A stretch of 64,000 nt of DNA, taken from UBA9145 sp965212375. GTDB lineage: Bacteria; Pseudomonadota; Gammaproteobacteria; Pseudomonadales; Pseudohongiellaceae. The stretch is taken from NCBI GenBank assembly GCA_965212375.1, contig OZ243108.1, forward strand, positions 1,116,001 to 1,180,000. Reading direction: 5' to 3'. A program made the position numbers and the translations under genes. Shown here piece after piece: positions 35,201-43,366 of this stretch. Positions within the stretch are counted from its first letter, which is position 1. Each line of letters opens with the position of its first letter. The notes below the pieces were generated by a model. The model searched no databases. It was not told the DNA's origin and saw nothing but the letters and a program-made list of their open reading frames with translations.

Positions 35201-35953
35201 GGTGATCTGGAAACTGCAGCGCTTCGGGTATTCAGTAATGCCGATGGCGCCTACGGAGCAAACGTCAATCAGATGATTGATGCCAGTTGCTGGGATGAGG
35301 ATGACGAACTCGCGGAAACCTACATGCGCCGCAAGAGCTTTGCGTACGGCCGCTCGGGCAAGCCCATGCAGCAATCTGCATTGCTCGAGAGCGTGTTGTC
35401 GAATGTTGAAATGACATTCCAGAATCTGGAGTCGGTTGAATTGGGGATTACCACCATTGACCATTATTTCGACACGCTTGGCGGGATTACCCGGTCGGTG
35501 CGACGAGCACGTGGCAGTGATGTGCCGGTATACATCGGCGATCAGACGCGTGGTAGAGAAAAAGTCCGCACGCTGGAAGAGCAGGTTGCTCTTGAAACAC
35601 GTACCCGGACGCTGAACCCCAAGTGGTACGAGAGCATGCTGGAACACGGCTATGAAGGGGTGCGCCAAATCGAATTACAAGTCAGTAACACCATGGGCTG
35701 GTCGGCAACCACCGGCCAGGTGTCCAACTGGGTTTACCGGCAGCTTGCCGAGACCTACGTGTTGGACGAAAAAATGCGCGACCGGTTGATGAGTCTCAAT
35801 CCGGTTGCTTCGGCCAAGATGGCCAACCGCTTGATCGAGGCTCATGAACGACACTACTGGTCGGCGGATGAAAGCATGATACAAGCCCTGCGCGACGCAG
35901 GTGATGCATTAGAAGACCGGCTTGAAGGAGTCGGCACGGAGGCAGCCGCATGA
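32234..35953 (+). CDS. bchH: Magnesium chelatase subunit H
   Basis: A 1239-residue porphyrin-binding subunit of Mg chelatase; with BchI and BchD it inserts Mg into protoporphyrin IX, the committed step. CobN/Mg-chelatase blocks are clear throughout: VRVVIVTLDHHVSSATERAA at the start, GTHGALEFMPGKQTGLAGDC near residue 600, NLHGFDPCRIPT near 850, and VNQMIDASCWDEDDELAETY near 1020. ATG at 32234 (MPKHTSAAD) is chosen; the frame is open from 32192 but those 14 residues are coded inside bchB and lack family resemblance. GGAG lies about 10 bases upstream. The stop overlaps the bchL start (ATGA). Confidence 0.97.
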   Translation: MPKHTSAADATPVRVVIVTLDHHVSSATERAARLLKRELPGLSLNLHAATEWGEDADKLARCRKDIAEANIIIANMLVLEDHIQPIFEDLKARRDNCDALVTAMSAGEVIRLTSMGQFQMGKPQSGIISLLKRLRGSSSKTESSGAKQMAMLRRLPRILRFIPGTAQDVRAYFLCMQYWLASSEDNICNMVRMLVNRYASGPRAELRGSLEVGAPHEYPDTGLYHPRLAGRISEKLSDLPKAQGGKQGTVGLLVMRSYILAGNSAHYDSVITALEERGLRVIPAFASGLDMRPAIESFFIRDGKSTIDALVSLTGFSLVGGPAYNDSGAAEKILGQLDVPYIAAQAVEFQSLEEWQDSDRGLSPVEATMMVAIPELDGATGSCVFGGRSTAGEQGEQSLDMKAQPERVATLAARVERLVTLRRTAIAERRLAVVLFNFPPNSGATGTAANLSVFRSLYNTLNSLRDEGYSVTVPDSVDALREQILHGNAELNGTQVNVHARMSVDDHVRKQKWLSEIEAQWGAAPGREQTNGRELFILGAQFGNVFVGVQPAFGYEGDPMRLLFEKGFAPTHAFAAFYRYINEEFGAHAALHFGTHGALEFMPGKQTGLAGDCWPDRLIGTIPNFYLYAANNPSEGTIAKRRSAATLISYLTPPVTDAGLYSGLVGLKASLDRWRSLDLETTDAEREQLSALIQMQAAEIDLDDHDGDWPAAECEARIQQILLAILEIEKTLIPEGLHVVGEPGTERARTDLLISAAEAAELELDRAGAESLTRGETAEQALAASSLPVNDDNMDRMQRLGKIAHLLGEDHELPGLMHALDGKFTRPVPGGDLLRNPDILPTGRNLHGFDPCRIPTSYAVQDGTRQAAMLLERHQQENHGYPESIAMVLWGTDNLKSEGAPLGQAMALMGVKPRSDSFGRVCGAELIPLEELGRPRIDVVITTSGIFRDLLPMQIRMLAEAAYLAASADESPEDNFIRKHALEYQQEHGGDLETAALRVFSNADGAYGANVNQMIDASCWDEDDELAETYMRRKSFAYGRSGKPMQQSALLESVLSNVEMTFQNLESVELGITTIDHYFDTLGGITRSVRRARGSDVPVYIGDQTRGREKVRTLEEQVALETRTRTLNPKWYESMLEHGYEGVRQIELQVSNTMGWSATTGQVSNWVYRQLAETYVLDEKMRDRLMSLNPVASAKMANRLIEAHERHYWSADESMIQALRDAGDALEDRLEGVGTEAAA

Positions 35954-36864
35954 CAGAAGGCCAAAGAATTCCAATAGAACCGATCGACGTCGGTGGAAAC
36001 AACGATGACGGGGAGGGCAGTCTCCAGGTTCACCAGGACCCGAACGTCAATATCGACACCGCCAAGGTGTTCGCTGTGTATGGCAAGGGAGGCATCGGCA
36101 AGAGTACGACGTCTTCCAATCTGTCAGTGGCGTTTTCCAAGCTTGGCAAGCGGGTGCTGCAGATCGGCTGCGACCCGAAACACGATTCAACGTTTACCCT
36201 GACCAAACAACTGGTACCCACAGTAATCGATATCCTGGAATCTGTGGATTTTCATGGCGAAGAGCTGATGCCATCTGACTTTGTTTACGAGGGCTACAAC
36301 GGCGTCATGTGTGTCGAGGCCGGCGGACCGCCAGCAGGCACCGGTTGTGGCGGCTATGTGGTTGGCCAGACGGTCAAGCTGCTCAAGGAGCATCACCTGC
36401 TCGAAGACACCGACGTGGTGATTTTTGACGTCCTGGGCGACGTGGTGTGTGGTGGCTTTGCTGCACCGCTGCAGCATGCCCAGCGCGCGCTGATTGTCGC
36501 GGCCAATGACTTCGATTCGATTTTTGCCATGAATCGCATCGTGCAGGCGATTCAGTCCAAGTCCAAAAACTACAAGGTTCGCCTGGGCGGGGTGATTGCC
36601 AACCGCAGTGCGGCCACCGATCAGATCGACCGATTCAATGAGGTGACCGGCCTGGGCCGTCTGGCACACTTTCCGGATCTTGATGTGATTCGTCGCAGCC
36701 GACTGAAAAAGTCGACGTTGTTTGAAATGGAATCATCGCCGGAACTGGATGCAGTCACTGCAGAGTATATGCGTCTTGCCCAGGCGTTGTGGGATGGCGT
36801 CGATCCACAAATGGGTGCCCCCATGAAGGATCGCGATATTTTTGATTTGCTGGGATTCGATTGA
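35950..36864 (+). CDS. bchL: Protochlorophyllide reductase iron-sulfur ATP-binding protein L
   Basis: A 304-residue NifH-like homodimer that passes ATP-driven electrons to BchNB. The P-loop is VYGKGGIGKST (43-53), switch regions include IGCDPKHDST and GDVVCGGF, and the cysteine ligands of the bridging 4Fe-4S cluster are C133 (GTGCGGY) and C167 (DVVCGGF). The first 35 residues are a variable acidic stretch, longer than in some relatives. The start overlaps the bchH stop and the end overlaps bchM by one base, so the three are translationally coupled. Confidence 0.97.
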   Translation: MTEGQRIPIEPIDVGGNNDDGEGSLQVHQDPNVNIDTAKVFAVYGKGGIGKSTTSSNLSVAFSKLGKRVLQIGCDPKHDSTFTLTKQLVPTVIDILESVDFHGEELMPSDFVYEGYNGVMCVEAGGPPAGTGCGGYVVGQTVKLLKEHHLLEDTDVVIFDVLGDVVCGGFAAPLQHAQRALIVAANDFDSIFAMNRIVQAIQSKSKNYKVRLGGVIANRSAATDQIDRFNEVTGLGRLAHFPDLDVIRRSRLKKSTLFEMESSPELDAVTAEYMRLAQALWDGVDPQMGAPMKDRDIFDLLGFD

Positions 36865-37565
36865 TGCCAACATCCGTTTATGAAAAGCGCCGTGGTCAAC
36901 TGCGCACCTATTTCGACGAGACCGCGGTAGCTGCCTGGGATCGACTGACGTCGGATGCGCCCGTGGGTCGTATTCGCCAGACCGTGCGAGCCGGTCGCGA
37001 TCGCATGCGCGACACGCTGCTGAGTTGGCTGCCGGCTGACATGCGCGGTAAGCGACTGCTGGATGCGGGCTGCGGGACCGGCGCACTGTCGGTGGAAGCG
37101 GCGCGCCGCGGCGCGGAAGTCATCGCGATTGATCTATCGCCAACATTGATTGAGCTGGCCCGGGAACGCACCCCCACAGACATCGAGCCGGGACGAATCG
37201 AATACCACAGCGGCGACATGCTGGATGCCGGGTTGGGCCGTTTTGACTACGTGGTGGCCATGGATTCATTGATCCACTACCCATCACTGGAAGTTGTGGC
37301 AACCCTGGCGAGCCTGGCGGAGCGAACCGGGACAGCGATGCTGTTTACTTTCGCACCGCGTACCCCTGCGCTGATGGTAATGCACAGTGTTGGGAAACTA
37401 TTTCCATCGGGTAATCGCTCACCGGCAATTGAACCAGCAGCAGAATCCACGCTGCGACGGCAATTGGCCGGTCCAGAGAGTCTGCGCGACTGGGAGACAG
37501 GTCGCACACAACGTATCGATAGTGGGTTCTATAAATCCCAGGCGTTGGAGATCAAGCGAGCATGA
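36864..37565 (+). CDS. bchM: Mg-protoporphyrin IX O-methyltransferase
   Basis: A 233-residue SAM-dependent methyltransferase that makes the monomethyl ester substrate of AcsF. The SAM-binding motif I is LLDAGCGTGALSVEAARRG (near residue 57), followed by VIAIDLSP and the motif FDYVVAMDSLIHYP. The start ATG at 36864 overlaps the bchL stop by one base (TGATG). The end PSGNRSPAIEP..., then QRIDSGFYKSQALEI, matches BchM. It overlaps lhaA by four bases. Confidence 0.96.
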   Translation: MPTSVYEKRRGQLRTYFDETAVAAWDRLTSDAPVGRIRQTVRAGRDRMRDTLLSWLPADMRGKRLLDAGCGTGALSVEAARRGAEVIAIDLSPTLIELARERTPTDIEPGRIEYHSGDMLDAGLGRFDYVVAMDSLIHYPSLEVVATLASLAERTGTAMLFTFAPRTPALMVMHSVGKLFPSGNRSPAIEPAAESTLRRQLAGPESLRDWETGRTQRIDSGFYKSQALEIKRA

Positions 37566-38995
37566 GCCAGAACAACGCGACACTGGCGAAAGCGTGGACC
37601 CAGGTGGGTAGCCGCTTTTTGCCGTTTGCGGATGCTGCATCGGCAGATTTGCCGTTGCGCCGCTTGTTGCGCCTGTCTCTGTTTCAAGTCTCGGTGGGCA
37701 TGGCCATTGTGCTGCTCAACGGCACGTTGAACCGGGTCATGATTGTGGAATTAGGTGTTGGTGCTTCACTGGTGGCAGCGATGATTTCGCTGCCGCTGTT
37801 GTTTGCGCCGTTTCGGGTACTGGTGGGATACCGCTCTGATACCCACCGTTCGTATCTGGGCTGGAAGCGGGTGCCGTATATCTGGATGGGCACCATGCTC
37901 CAGTTCGGCGGATTCGCCATTATGCCGTTTGCGCTAATAGTGTTGTCTGGTGACAGCATCGGTCCGGCCTGGGTCGGTCAACTTGGCGCGGCGCTGGCTT
38001 TCCTGTTGGCTGGCATTGGCCTGCATACCACCCAGACCGCCGGTCTGGCATTGGCTACTGACCTGGCACCGCCGGAATCGCGCCCCCGGGTAGTGGCCCT
38101 GCTTTATGTAATGTTGCTGGTGGGGATGATGATCAGTGCCCTGGGTTTCGGCGCTTTGCTACAGGACTTTGGCCAGATGCGGCTAATTCAGGTCGTTCAG
38201 GCCGTCGCTTTACTGACCATGGTCTTGAACGTCGCGGCACTGTGGAAACAGGAAGCCAGGAATCCGCAGCAGACCGCAATCAATCAGGAGAGAGCTCCGT
38301 TTCTCGATGTATGGCGAGAGTTTTCCAGGGCTAACAGGACGCGCCGTTTTTTAATTGCGCTGGGCCTGGGAACCGCGGCATTCAGCATGCAGGACATATT
38401 ACTGGAGCCCTATGGCGGGCAGATACTGCAGCTTTCGGTTGGCGCGACCACACTACTTACCGGTCTGCTGGCATTCGGCACTCTGGCAGCATTCTGCCTT
38501 GCCGCACGCGGACTCGCCCGTGGCGATGACCCGTTGCGACTGGCGGCGCGAGGTGCACTCATTGGCGTGTTCGCCTTTGCTGCCGTCATTTTTGCCGCGC
38601 CGATGGAGTCGGCAATGATTTTTAGAGTTGGAACCATGCTCATCGGTTTTGGCGGCGGACTGTTCGCAGTCGGTACGCTGACCGCGGCCATGGGAATGGA
38701 AACCCAGGGTCGGTTCGGCCTGGCGCTGGGTGCCTGGGGAGCCGTGCAGGCAACTGCTGCCGGTGGTGGTATTGCCCTGGGCGGAGCGATTCGGGACCTG
38801 GTCTCGAGTCTGGCCGAGAGTGGCGCATTGGGCCCGGCCATGAGTGGCCCGGCCGTTGGTTACAGCGTCGTTTATCATATTGAAATTGCTTTGTTGTTCG
38901 CCACCCTGGCCGCTATCGGCCCGTTGGTCAATGCCTGGGGCAGTCGACCGCAGCGACCTCCGGCGAAATTCGGCCTGGCCGATTTTCCCGGATAG
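37562..38995 (+). CDS. lhaA: LH1 assembly protein LhaA (PucC family)
   Basis: A 477-residue, 12-helix inner-membrane protein of the BCD family, needed for assembly of the LH1 antenna around the reaction centre. Signatures are LRLSLFQVSVGMAIVLLNGT, NRVMIVELGVGASLVA and the loop GYRSDTHRSYLGWKRVPYIW; the later AAMGMETQGRFGLALGAWGA is also characteristic. Its position between bchM and puhA is the standard place of lhaA. It is distinct from the pucC-like gene at 23865, which has the shorter loop typical of orf428. A 28-base gap with a strong ribosome-binding site separates it from puhA. Confidence 0.95.
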   Translation: MSQNNATLAKAWTQVGSRFLPFADAASADLPLRRLLRLSLFQVSVGMAIVLLNGTLNRVMIVELGVGASLVAAMISLPLLFAPFRVLVGYRSDTHRSYLGWKRVPYIWMGTMLQFGGFAIMPFALIVLSGDSIGPAWVGQLGAALAFLLAGIGLHTTQTAGLALATDLAPPESRPRVVALLYVMLLVGMMISALGFGALLQDFGQMRLIQVVQAVALLTMVLNVAALWKQEARNPQQTAINQERAPFLDVWREFSRANRTRRFLIALGLGTAAFSMQDILLEPYGGQILQLSVGATTLLTGLLAFGTLAAFCLAARGLARGDDPLRLAARGALIGVFAFAAVIFAAPMESAMIFRVGTMLIGFGGGLFAVGTLTAAMGMETQGRFGLALGAWGAVQATAAGGGIALGGAIRDLVSSLAESGALGPAMSGPAVGYSVVYHIEIALLFATLAAIGPLVNAWGSRPQRPPAKFGLADFPG

Positions 38996-39023
38996 TGGTT
39001 CATTCATAAGAGGAGGTTCGACC

Positions 39024-39857
39024 ATGCCTATTGGCGCTATTACTGAATATATTGATGTTGCACAACTGGTGCTTTACGCGTTCTGGCTGTTCTTCTTTGG
39101 CCTGATTTACTACCTGCGTCAGGAAGACAAGCGCGAGGGCTACCCGCTGGTCCCCGATCCTGCAATACCGGCAGAAGCTAACCGACGCAATATGGTTGGT
39201 TATCCCAACCTGCCAACGCCAAAGACTTTTCATCTGGCAGACGGCACTACTCGCCAGGCGCCTCGTGAAGGTGACTTCGATGATGAAGTGAAGGCTACAC
39301 CACTGGAAAAATGGCCGGGTTCGCCCCTGGTGCCGACCGGTAATCCGATGACCGATGCGGTTGGACCTGCCTCTTATGCGAAGCGTCCGGATGAGCCGGA
39401 GAAAACCATGCACGGTGGACCGCGTTTGCTGCCCATGCGCGTGGCGGATGAATTTAGTGTGGCCTCCGAGGACCCGGATCCCCGCGGCATGCCTGTGGTT
39501 GGCGCCGATGGTCAAACCGGTGGCGTGGTCACCGATATCTGGGTTGACCGGTCCGAGCCGCAAGTTCGCTATCTCGAAGTGAAAGTTCAGGGTGGGGCGA
39601 GCGCGGCAGGCGAAGGCGCTGAAGGTGATGCCGAAAGTGCCAGTGAGCGCACCGTACTACTCCCCATTGGTTTCAGCCGTGTCGATGGCTACCACAAGCG
39701 GGTCAAGGTGGCCTCAATCCTGGGTAGTCAGTTCGCTGACGTACCAACCCTGCAAAACCCGGATCAGGTTACCCAGCTTGAAGAAGATAAAATCTCAGCC
39801 TATTACGGTGGTGGACATCTATACGCTAACGCCGAACGTCAGGAGCCCTTGTTTTGA
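39024..39857 (+). CDS. puhA: Photosynthetic reaction centre H subunit
   Basis: A 277-residue subunit that caps the cytoplasmic face of the reaction centre and channels protons to QB. One N-terminal transmembrane helix (YIDVAQLVLYAFWLFFFGLI) is followed by YYLRQEDKREGYPL, a PuhA hallmark, and the cytoplasmic PRC-barrel domain (about 150-270; GVVTDIWVDRSEPQVRYLEV, LLPIGFSRVD). ATG at 39024 is fixed by AGGAGG 7 bases upstream; the frame is open far upstream inside lhaA but that is a shadow. The insert GGASAAGEGAEGDAESASER in the barrel is Ala/Gly/Glu-rich and longer than in the textbook sequences I recall. Confidence 0.96.
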   Translation: MPIGAITEYIDVAQLVLYAFWLFFFGLIYYLRQEDKREGYPLVPDPAIPAEANRRNMVGYPNLPTPKTFHLADGTTRQAPREGDFDDEVKATPLEKWPGSPLVPTGNPMTDAVGPASYAKRPDEPEKTMHGGPRLLPMRVADEFSVASEDPDPRGMPVVGADGQTGGVVTDIWVDRSEPQVRYLEVKVQGGASAAGEGAEGDAESASERTVLLPIGFSRVDGYHKRVKVASILGSQFADVPTLQNPDQVTQLEEDKISAYYGGGHLYANAERQEPLF

Positions 39858-40510
39858 TTGAGCACGATGATTTTGCAGTTGAACCGGTACCAGGTTTGCC
39901 GGAAGACCTACCCGACGGCGAAGTAATGCTTTGGCAGGGAGCGCCGGACTGGAAGGTCATGGCCCGGCGCGCCTTTCATTTGCCCCTGCTGGGGATGTAT
40001 TTTCTGCTGATGCTGGCGGTGAAGATCGGCTTTGATCTGCTGTCCGGGATTGGCGTAGCGGGTGCGCTGCTGGGTGCTGTTGGCCCGGCCAGTCTGGGCC
40101 TGTTTGCTGGCGGTATGTTTGCCCTGTACGCCTGGCTGATGGCACGCGGTACCGTTTATACGATTACCAACAAACGCCTGGTCATGCGCTTCGGAGTTGC
40201 CTTGCCAATGACTTTCAACGTGCCGTTCGCTCAGGTGCGTTCGGCTGCGGTGAAATGCTTTGCTGACGGCTTTGGCGACATCCCGGTTACTCTCGAGGAT
40301 GACAATCGCATTTCCTACATCGTGATGTGGCCAAATGTGCGGCCGTGGCGCTTCAAGAAGCCCGAGCCGATGCTGCGCAGTATTCCCGATGCAGTGCAGG
40401 TAGCCGAGCTCCTGGCAGATGCCGCCAGTCGCGTAGCGCCGGTAACAGCGACGGGTCAGGCGATGTCCGAGGATGATCAGGATCAGTTACCGGTAGGAGA
40501 CATGGCATGA
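39854..40510 (+). CDS. puhB: Photosynthetic complex assembly protein PuhB
   Basis: A 218-residue membrane protein that assists reaction-centre assembly. It has a short polar start (EDLPDGEVMLWQGAPDWKVM), about three hydrophobic segments between residues 40 and 100, and a bacterial PH-like domain (YTITNKRLVMRFGVALPMTF and later VTLEDDNRISYIVMWPNVRP). The start appears to be a TTG at 39854 overlapping the puhA stop, with GGAG 8 bases upstream. It overlaps puhC by four bases. Position and length match PuhB in purple bacteria. Confidence 0.93.
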   Translation: MIEHDDFAVEPVPGLPEDLPDGEVMLWQGAPDWKVMARRAFHLPLLGMYFLLMLAVKIGFDLLSGIGVAGALLGAVGPASLGLFAGGMFALYAWLMARGTVYTITNKRLVMRFGVALPMTFNVPFAQVRSAAVKCFADGFGDIPVTLEDDNRISYIVMWPNVRPWRFKKPEPMLRSIPDAVQVAELLADAASRVAPVTATGQAMSEDDQDQLPVGDMA

Positions 40511-40995
40511 GTGATCCTTTTGCGCATCAGCCCGTATCACCCAAGGCCATTGCTGCTGCCTCAGCGGTCGCTATTTTTGCCTTGCTGGCAGCTGCAGTTG
40601 GACGTTTCGCAGATGTCGGGACAACCGAGTTGTCGGACGTTGCGGTACCTGCCCAGACAATCGACCTGCAGTTTGAGGACTGCCCGGATGGCTCGCTGTC
40701 AGTGCTGGCGTCGCCAGAAGGTAACGTGATTCACATCGTCGAGCCGGGTGGCGGCGGGTTCGTTCGCGGTGTATTGAGAGGTTTGGGCCGAGACCGCAAA
40801 TTACGCGGAATCGGGCCAGAACCGGTATTCCGGCTGACGCGCTGGGAAGACGGTCGTCTGTCTTTGAGCGATACCGCCACCGGCGTGCGCATCGATCTGG
40901 AACCCTTCGGGCACACCAACATAGAATCGTTTGCCGTGATGCTCAGGTCTGCTGATTCGTCAGCCCTGAAGCCCAATTCACAAGTATCCCTGTAG
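40507..40995 (+). CDS. puhC: Photosynthetic complex assembly protein PuhC
   Basis: A 162-residue protein with one N-terminal membrane helix (AIAAASAVAIFALLAAAVGRF) and a periplasmic domain with DGSLSVLASPEGNVIHIVEP and FVRGVLRGLGRDRKLRGIG, a pattern recognisable as PuhC. It supports core complex assembly in Rhodobacter. The start ATG overlaps the puhB stop (ATGA). After it comes a gap of about 196 bases before puhE, one of the longest in this array. Confidence 0.93.
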   Translation: MSDPFAHQPVSPKAIAAASAVAIFALLAAAVGRFADVGTTELSDVAVPAQTIDLQFEDCPDGSLSVLASPEGNVIHIVEPGGGGFVRGVLRGLGRDRKLRGIGPEPVFRLTRWEDGRLSLSDTATGVRIDLEPFGHTNIESFAVMLRSADSSALKPNSQVSL

Positions 40996-41191
40996 CAAGT
41001 GTTGCGCGCGGTGTCGTTACATTCACCTGCGTCTGGAGAAGTGCAGTGTCAGAACAGTCCAATGAAACGACTCAAAGAATGCCAGGTCACTCTATAGCCG
41101 GGCATCATTACCCGAGTGCTTGCTGTGGTTCCGAGGCGCAACTCGCTTTGTCACCGATAATCCCGGCCCCGGTCTGACGGGGGCTGCAGTC

Positions 41192-42106
41192 TTGATTGAA
41201 TATCTACCGCATGCCGTTTACGCACTGTTCCTCTGGTGGTTCAGCACCGGGATCGTGCTGTATCTCAACGGTTTGCCATCCCATACTTTTCGTCACAGCC
41301 TGGTGGGTGCCACCATCGTGCTGGTCGTGGCGCTGTTCGGCCTGATCTGGAGTAGCAGTCGCGTTTCTGAATTTTCCGCCTATGCAGGTTTCAGCTGCGG
41401 GCTGCTGGTTTATGCCTGGCTGGAATTGACCTATTACATGGGATTTGTCACCGGCCCCCGGAAAGTCAGCTGCGAACCGGGCTGCAAGGGGTGGCCGCAT
41501 TTTGGTCATGCCATCCAGGCGAACCTGTACCATGAAGCGGCTACTATTGCCGGCGCCGGCATCGTCGTCCTGATCAGCTGGGGCGCAGAGAACCAGATTG
41601 GCATGTGGACTTACCTGTTGTTGTGGGGAATGCAGTTAAGCGCCAAGCTCAATGTGTTCCTTGGCGTACGAAACCTCAGCGAGGAATTCCTCCCGGCACA
41701 TATGCAGCATCTGAAGAGCTTTCTGCGCCGCAAGCCCATGAACCTGCTGTTTCCATTTTCGGTGGTAATCGGCACCCTTCTTACCGCCTGGCTAGTACAG
41801 CTGGTGATGGTAGCTCAGCCGGGCAGCCTGGCTGCAGTCGGATGGACCTTCCTGGCCAGTTTGATGGCCCTGGCAGTTTTGGAACACTGGTTTCTGGTGC
41901 TGCCGTTTCCGGCCACCGCACTGTGGCAGTGGTTCCTGAATTTACGTGATGCGGGCAACCGTCCGCGTTCTGAAGTGTCACCGCGGGCTACTCCCGCGAC
42001 CAAAATTACCGGTGGGAGTCTGTCTGGCTCCGCCGCAGCGGCCAATGAGTCAGGCAAGGCGCTGGACAAGAATGTCTACTTGCTGCAGGGCCACGATCAA
42101 TACTGA
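41192..42106 (+). CDS. puhE: Photosynthetic complex assembly protein PuhE (DUF3623)
   Basis: A 304-residue membrane protein with about seven helices. Recognisable family blocks are YLPHAVYALFLWWFSTGIVL, YLNGLPSHTFRHSL, YAWLELTYYMGFVTGPR, FGHAIQANLYHEAATIAGA and AKLNVFLGVRNLSEEFLPAH. A PuhE homologue in Rhodobacter limits bacteriochlorophyll production. The start is uncertain: TTG at 41192 (LIEYLPHAVY) fits the usual N-terminus and is preceded by a GGGGG run about 8 bases upstream; the frame is open from 41120. There is no ATG in a suitable place. In many clusters puhE follows acsF; here acsF is elsewhere. Confidence 0.9.
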   Translation: MIEYLPHAVYALFLWWFSTGIVLYLNGLPSHTFRHSLVGATIVLVVALFGLIWSSSRVSEFSAYAGFSCGLLVYAWLELTYYMGFVTGPRKVSCEPGCKGWPHFGHAIQANLYHEAATIAGAGIVVLISWGAENQIGMWTYLLLWGMQLSAKLNVFLGVRNLSEEFLPAHMQHLKSFLRRKPMNLLFPFSVVIGTLLTAWLVQLVMVAQPGSLAAVGWTFLASLMALAVLEHWFLVLPFPATALWQWFLNLRDAGNRPRSEVSPRATPATKITGGSLSGSAAAANESGKALDKNVYLLQGHDQY

Positions 42107-42139
42107 AGTTGAGTCACACGTACAACAGGGGAATGCAAC

Positions 42140-43366
42140 ATGTTAAGCAAAAACGATTTCCGGGCTGAGACTGAAGCTGGCTCCAGCATGGAAACCAGTG
42201 CAGCGAGTCAGAAAGAGTCGGCTGCTGCAGGGACCGGAACAGGCCGGCGGAAGTATACCGGGCCTTCGTCGAAATCCTCTTCCAGGTCAGCTTCAAAACC
42301 ATCTTCCAAATCCTCTCCGACAGCAAGCAAGAAAACGGCACCACGCCCCGAATTTCCGTTCTCGGCGATTGTGGGCCAGGAAGAAATGAAGCTGGCGTTG
42401 CTGGTTGCGGCCATCGACCCCGGTCTGGGTGGCGTGTTGATCTTCGGTCATCGCGGCACGGGTAAATCGACCGTAGTGCGCTCCCTGACTGCGCTTCTTC
42501 CCCGGCTCAGCGTGGCTATGGATTGCCCTTACAATTGTGATCCTGAGGCACCTTTTGCTGGCTGTGAAACCTGCAACAACGCTGCCAGGGAAGGGCAGCT
42601 TAAAGGCAAGACGATAAAGGTGCCGGTAGTAGACCTGCCGCTGGGTGCCACGGAAGACCGTATAGTCGGCGCCCTGGACCTGGAGCGGGCGTTGATCGCC
42701 GGTGAGAAAGCGTTTGAGCCAGGACTGCTGGCGCGCGCCAATCGTGGTTTCCTGTATATCGACGAGGTCAATCTGCTGGATGACCATCTCGTAGACCTGC
42801 TGCTTGATGTGGCAGCATCCGGTGAAAATGTGGTTGAACGAGAAGGATTGAGTGTTCGTCACCCGGCGCGCTTCGTGCTGGTTGGCAGCGGTAACCCGGA
42901 AGAAGGTGAGTTACGACCGCAACTGCTTGATCGCTACGGATTGTCGGTGGAGGTTACCACGCCTGTGGATATCGAAACCCGCATGGAAGTGGTACGTCGC
43001 CGGGACGCCTATGAACAAGATCCGATTGCTTTTGCCGAGAAATGGAAAAATCGTGATGCCAGTCAGCGACGGCGAATCAAACAGGCAAGAGAGCGCCTGC
43101 AGGAGGTTACCGTACCCGATGCCGCACTTCGTCTGGCTACCGAACTCTGTCTGAGTCTGGGCTGTGATGGCCTGCGTGGGGAGCTGACGCTTATGCGATC
43201 TGCCCGCGCCCTGGCAAGCCTGGAAAACGATATGGAGGTCACTGCTTCGCACCTGCGCCGTATTGCAGCACCGGCACTTCGCCATCGGCTGCGCCGCGAT
43301 CCGCTGGATGAAGCGGGCTCCAGTACCCGTGTCGCTCGCGCGGTGGACGAAGTCTTCGGCACATGA
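42140..43366 (+). CDS. bchI: Magnesium chelatase ATPase subunit I, with N-terminal extension
   Basis: A 408-residue AAA+ ATPase forming the hexameric motor ring of Mg chelatase with BchD. The core starts at about residue 72 (FPFSAIVGQEEMKLALLVAA), with Walker A GHRGTGKS near 103, the BchI insertion DCPYNCDPEAPFAGCETCNN, Walker B FLYIDEVNLL near 207, and VGSGNPEEGELRPQLLDR. Residues 1-71 are an extra, low-complexity Ser/Lys/Ala/Thr segment (for example SSKSSSRSASKPSSKSSPTA) absent from usual ~340-residue BchI. The ATG at 42140 follows GGGGA at about 8 bases. A later start inside the extension cannot be excluded. The stop overlaps bchD (ATGA). Confidence 0.95.
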   Translation: MLSKNDFRAETEAGSSMETSAASQKESAAAGTGTGRRKYTGPSSKSSSRSASKPSSKSSPTASKKTAPRPEFPFSAIVGQEEMKLALLVAAIDPGLGGVLIFGHRGTGKSTVVRSLTALLPRLSVAMDCPYNCDPEAPFAGCETCNNAAREGQLKGKTIKVPVVDLPLGATEDRIVGALDLERALIAGEKAFEPGLLARANRGFLYIDEVNLLDDHLVDLLLDVAASGENVVEREGLSVRHPARFVLVGSGNPEEGELRPQLLDRYGLSVEVTTPVDIETRMEVVRRRDAYEQDPIAFAEKWKNRDASQRRRIKQARERLQEVTVPDAALRLATELCLSLGCDGLRGELTLMRSARALASLENDMEVTASHLRRIAAPALRHRLRRDPLDEAGSSTRVARAVDEVFGT

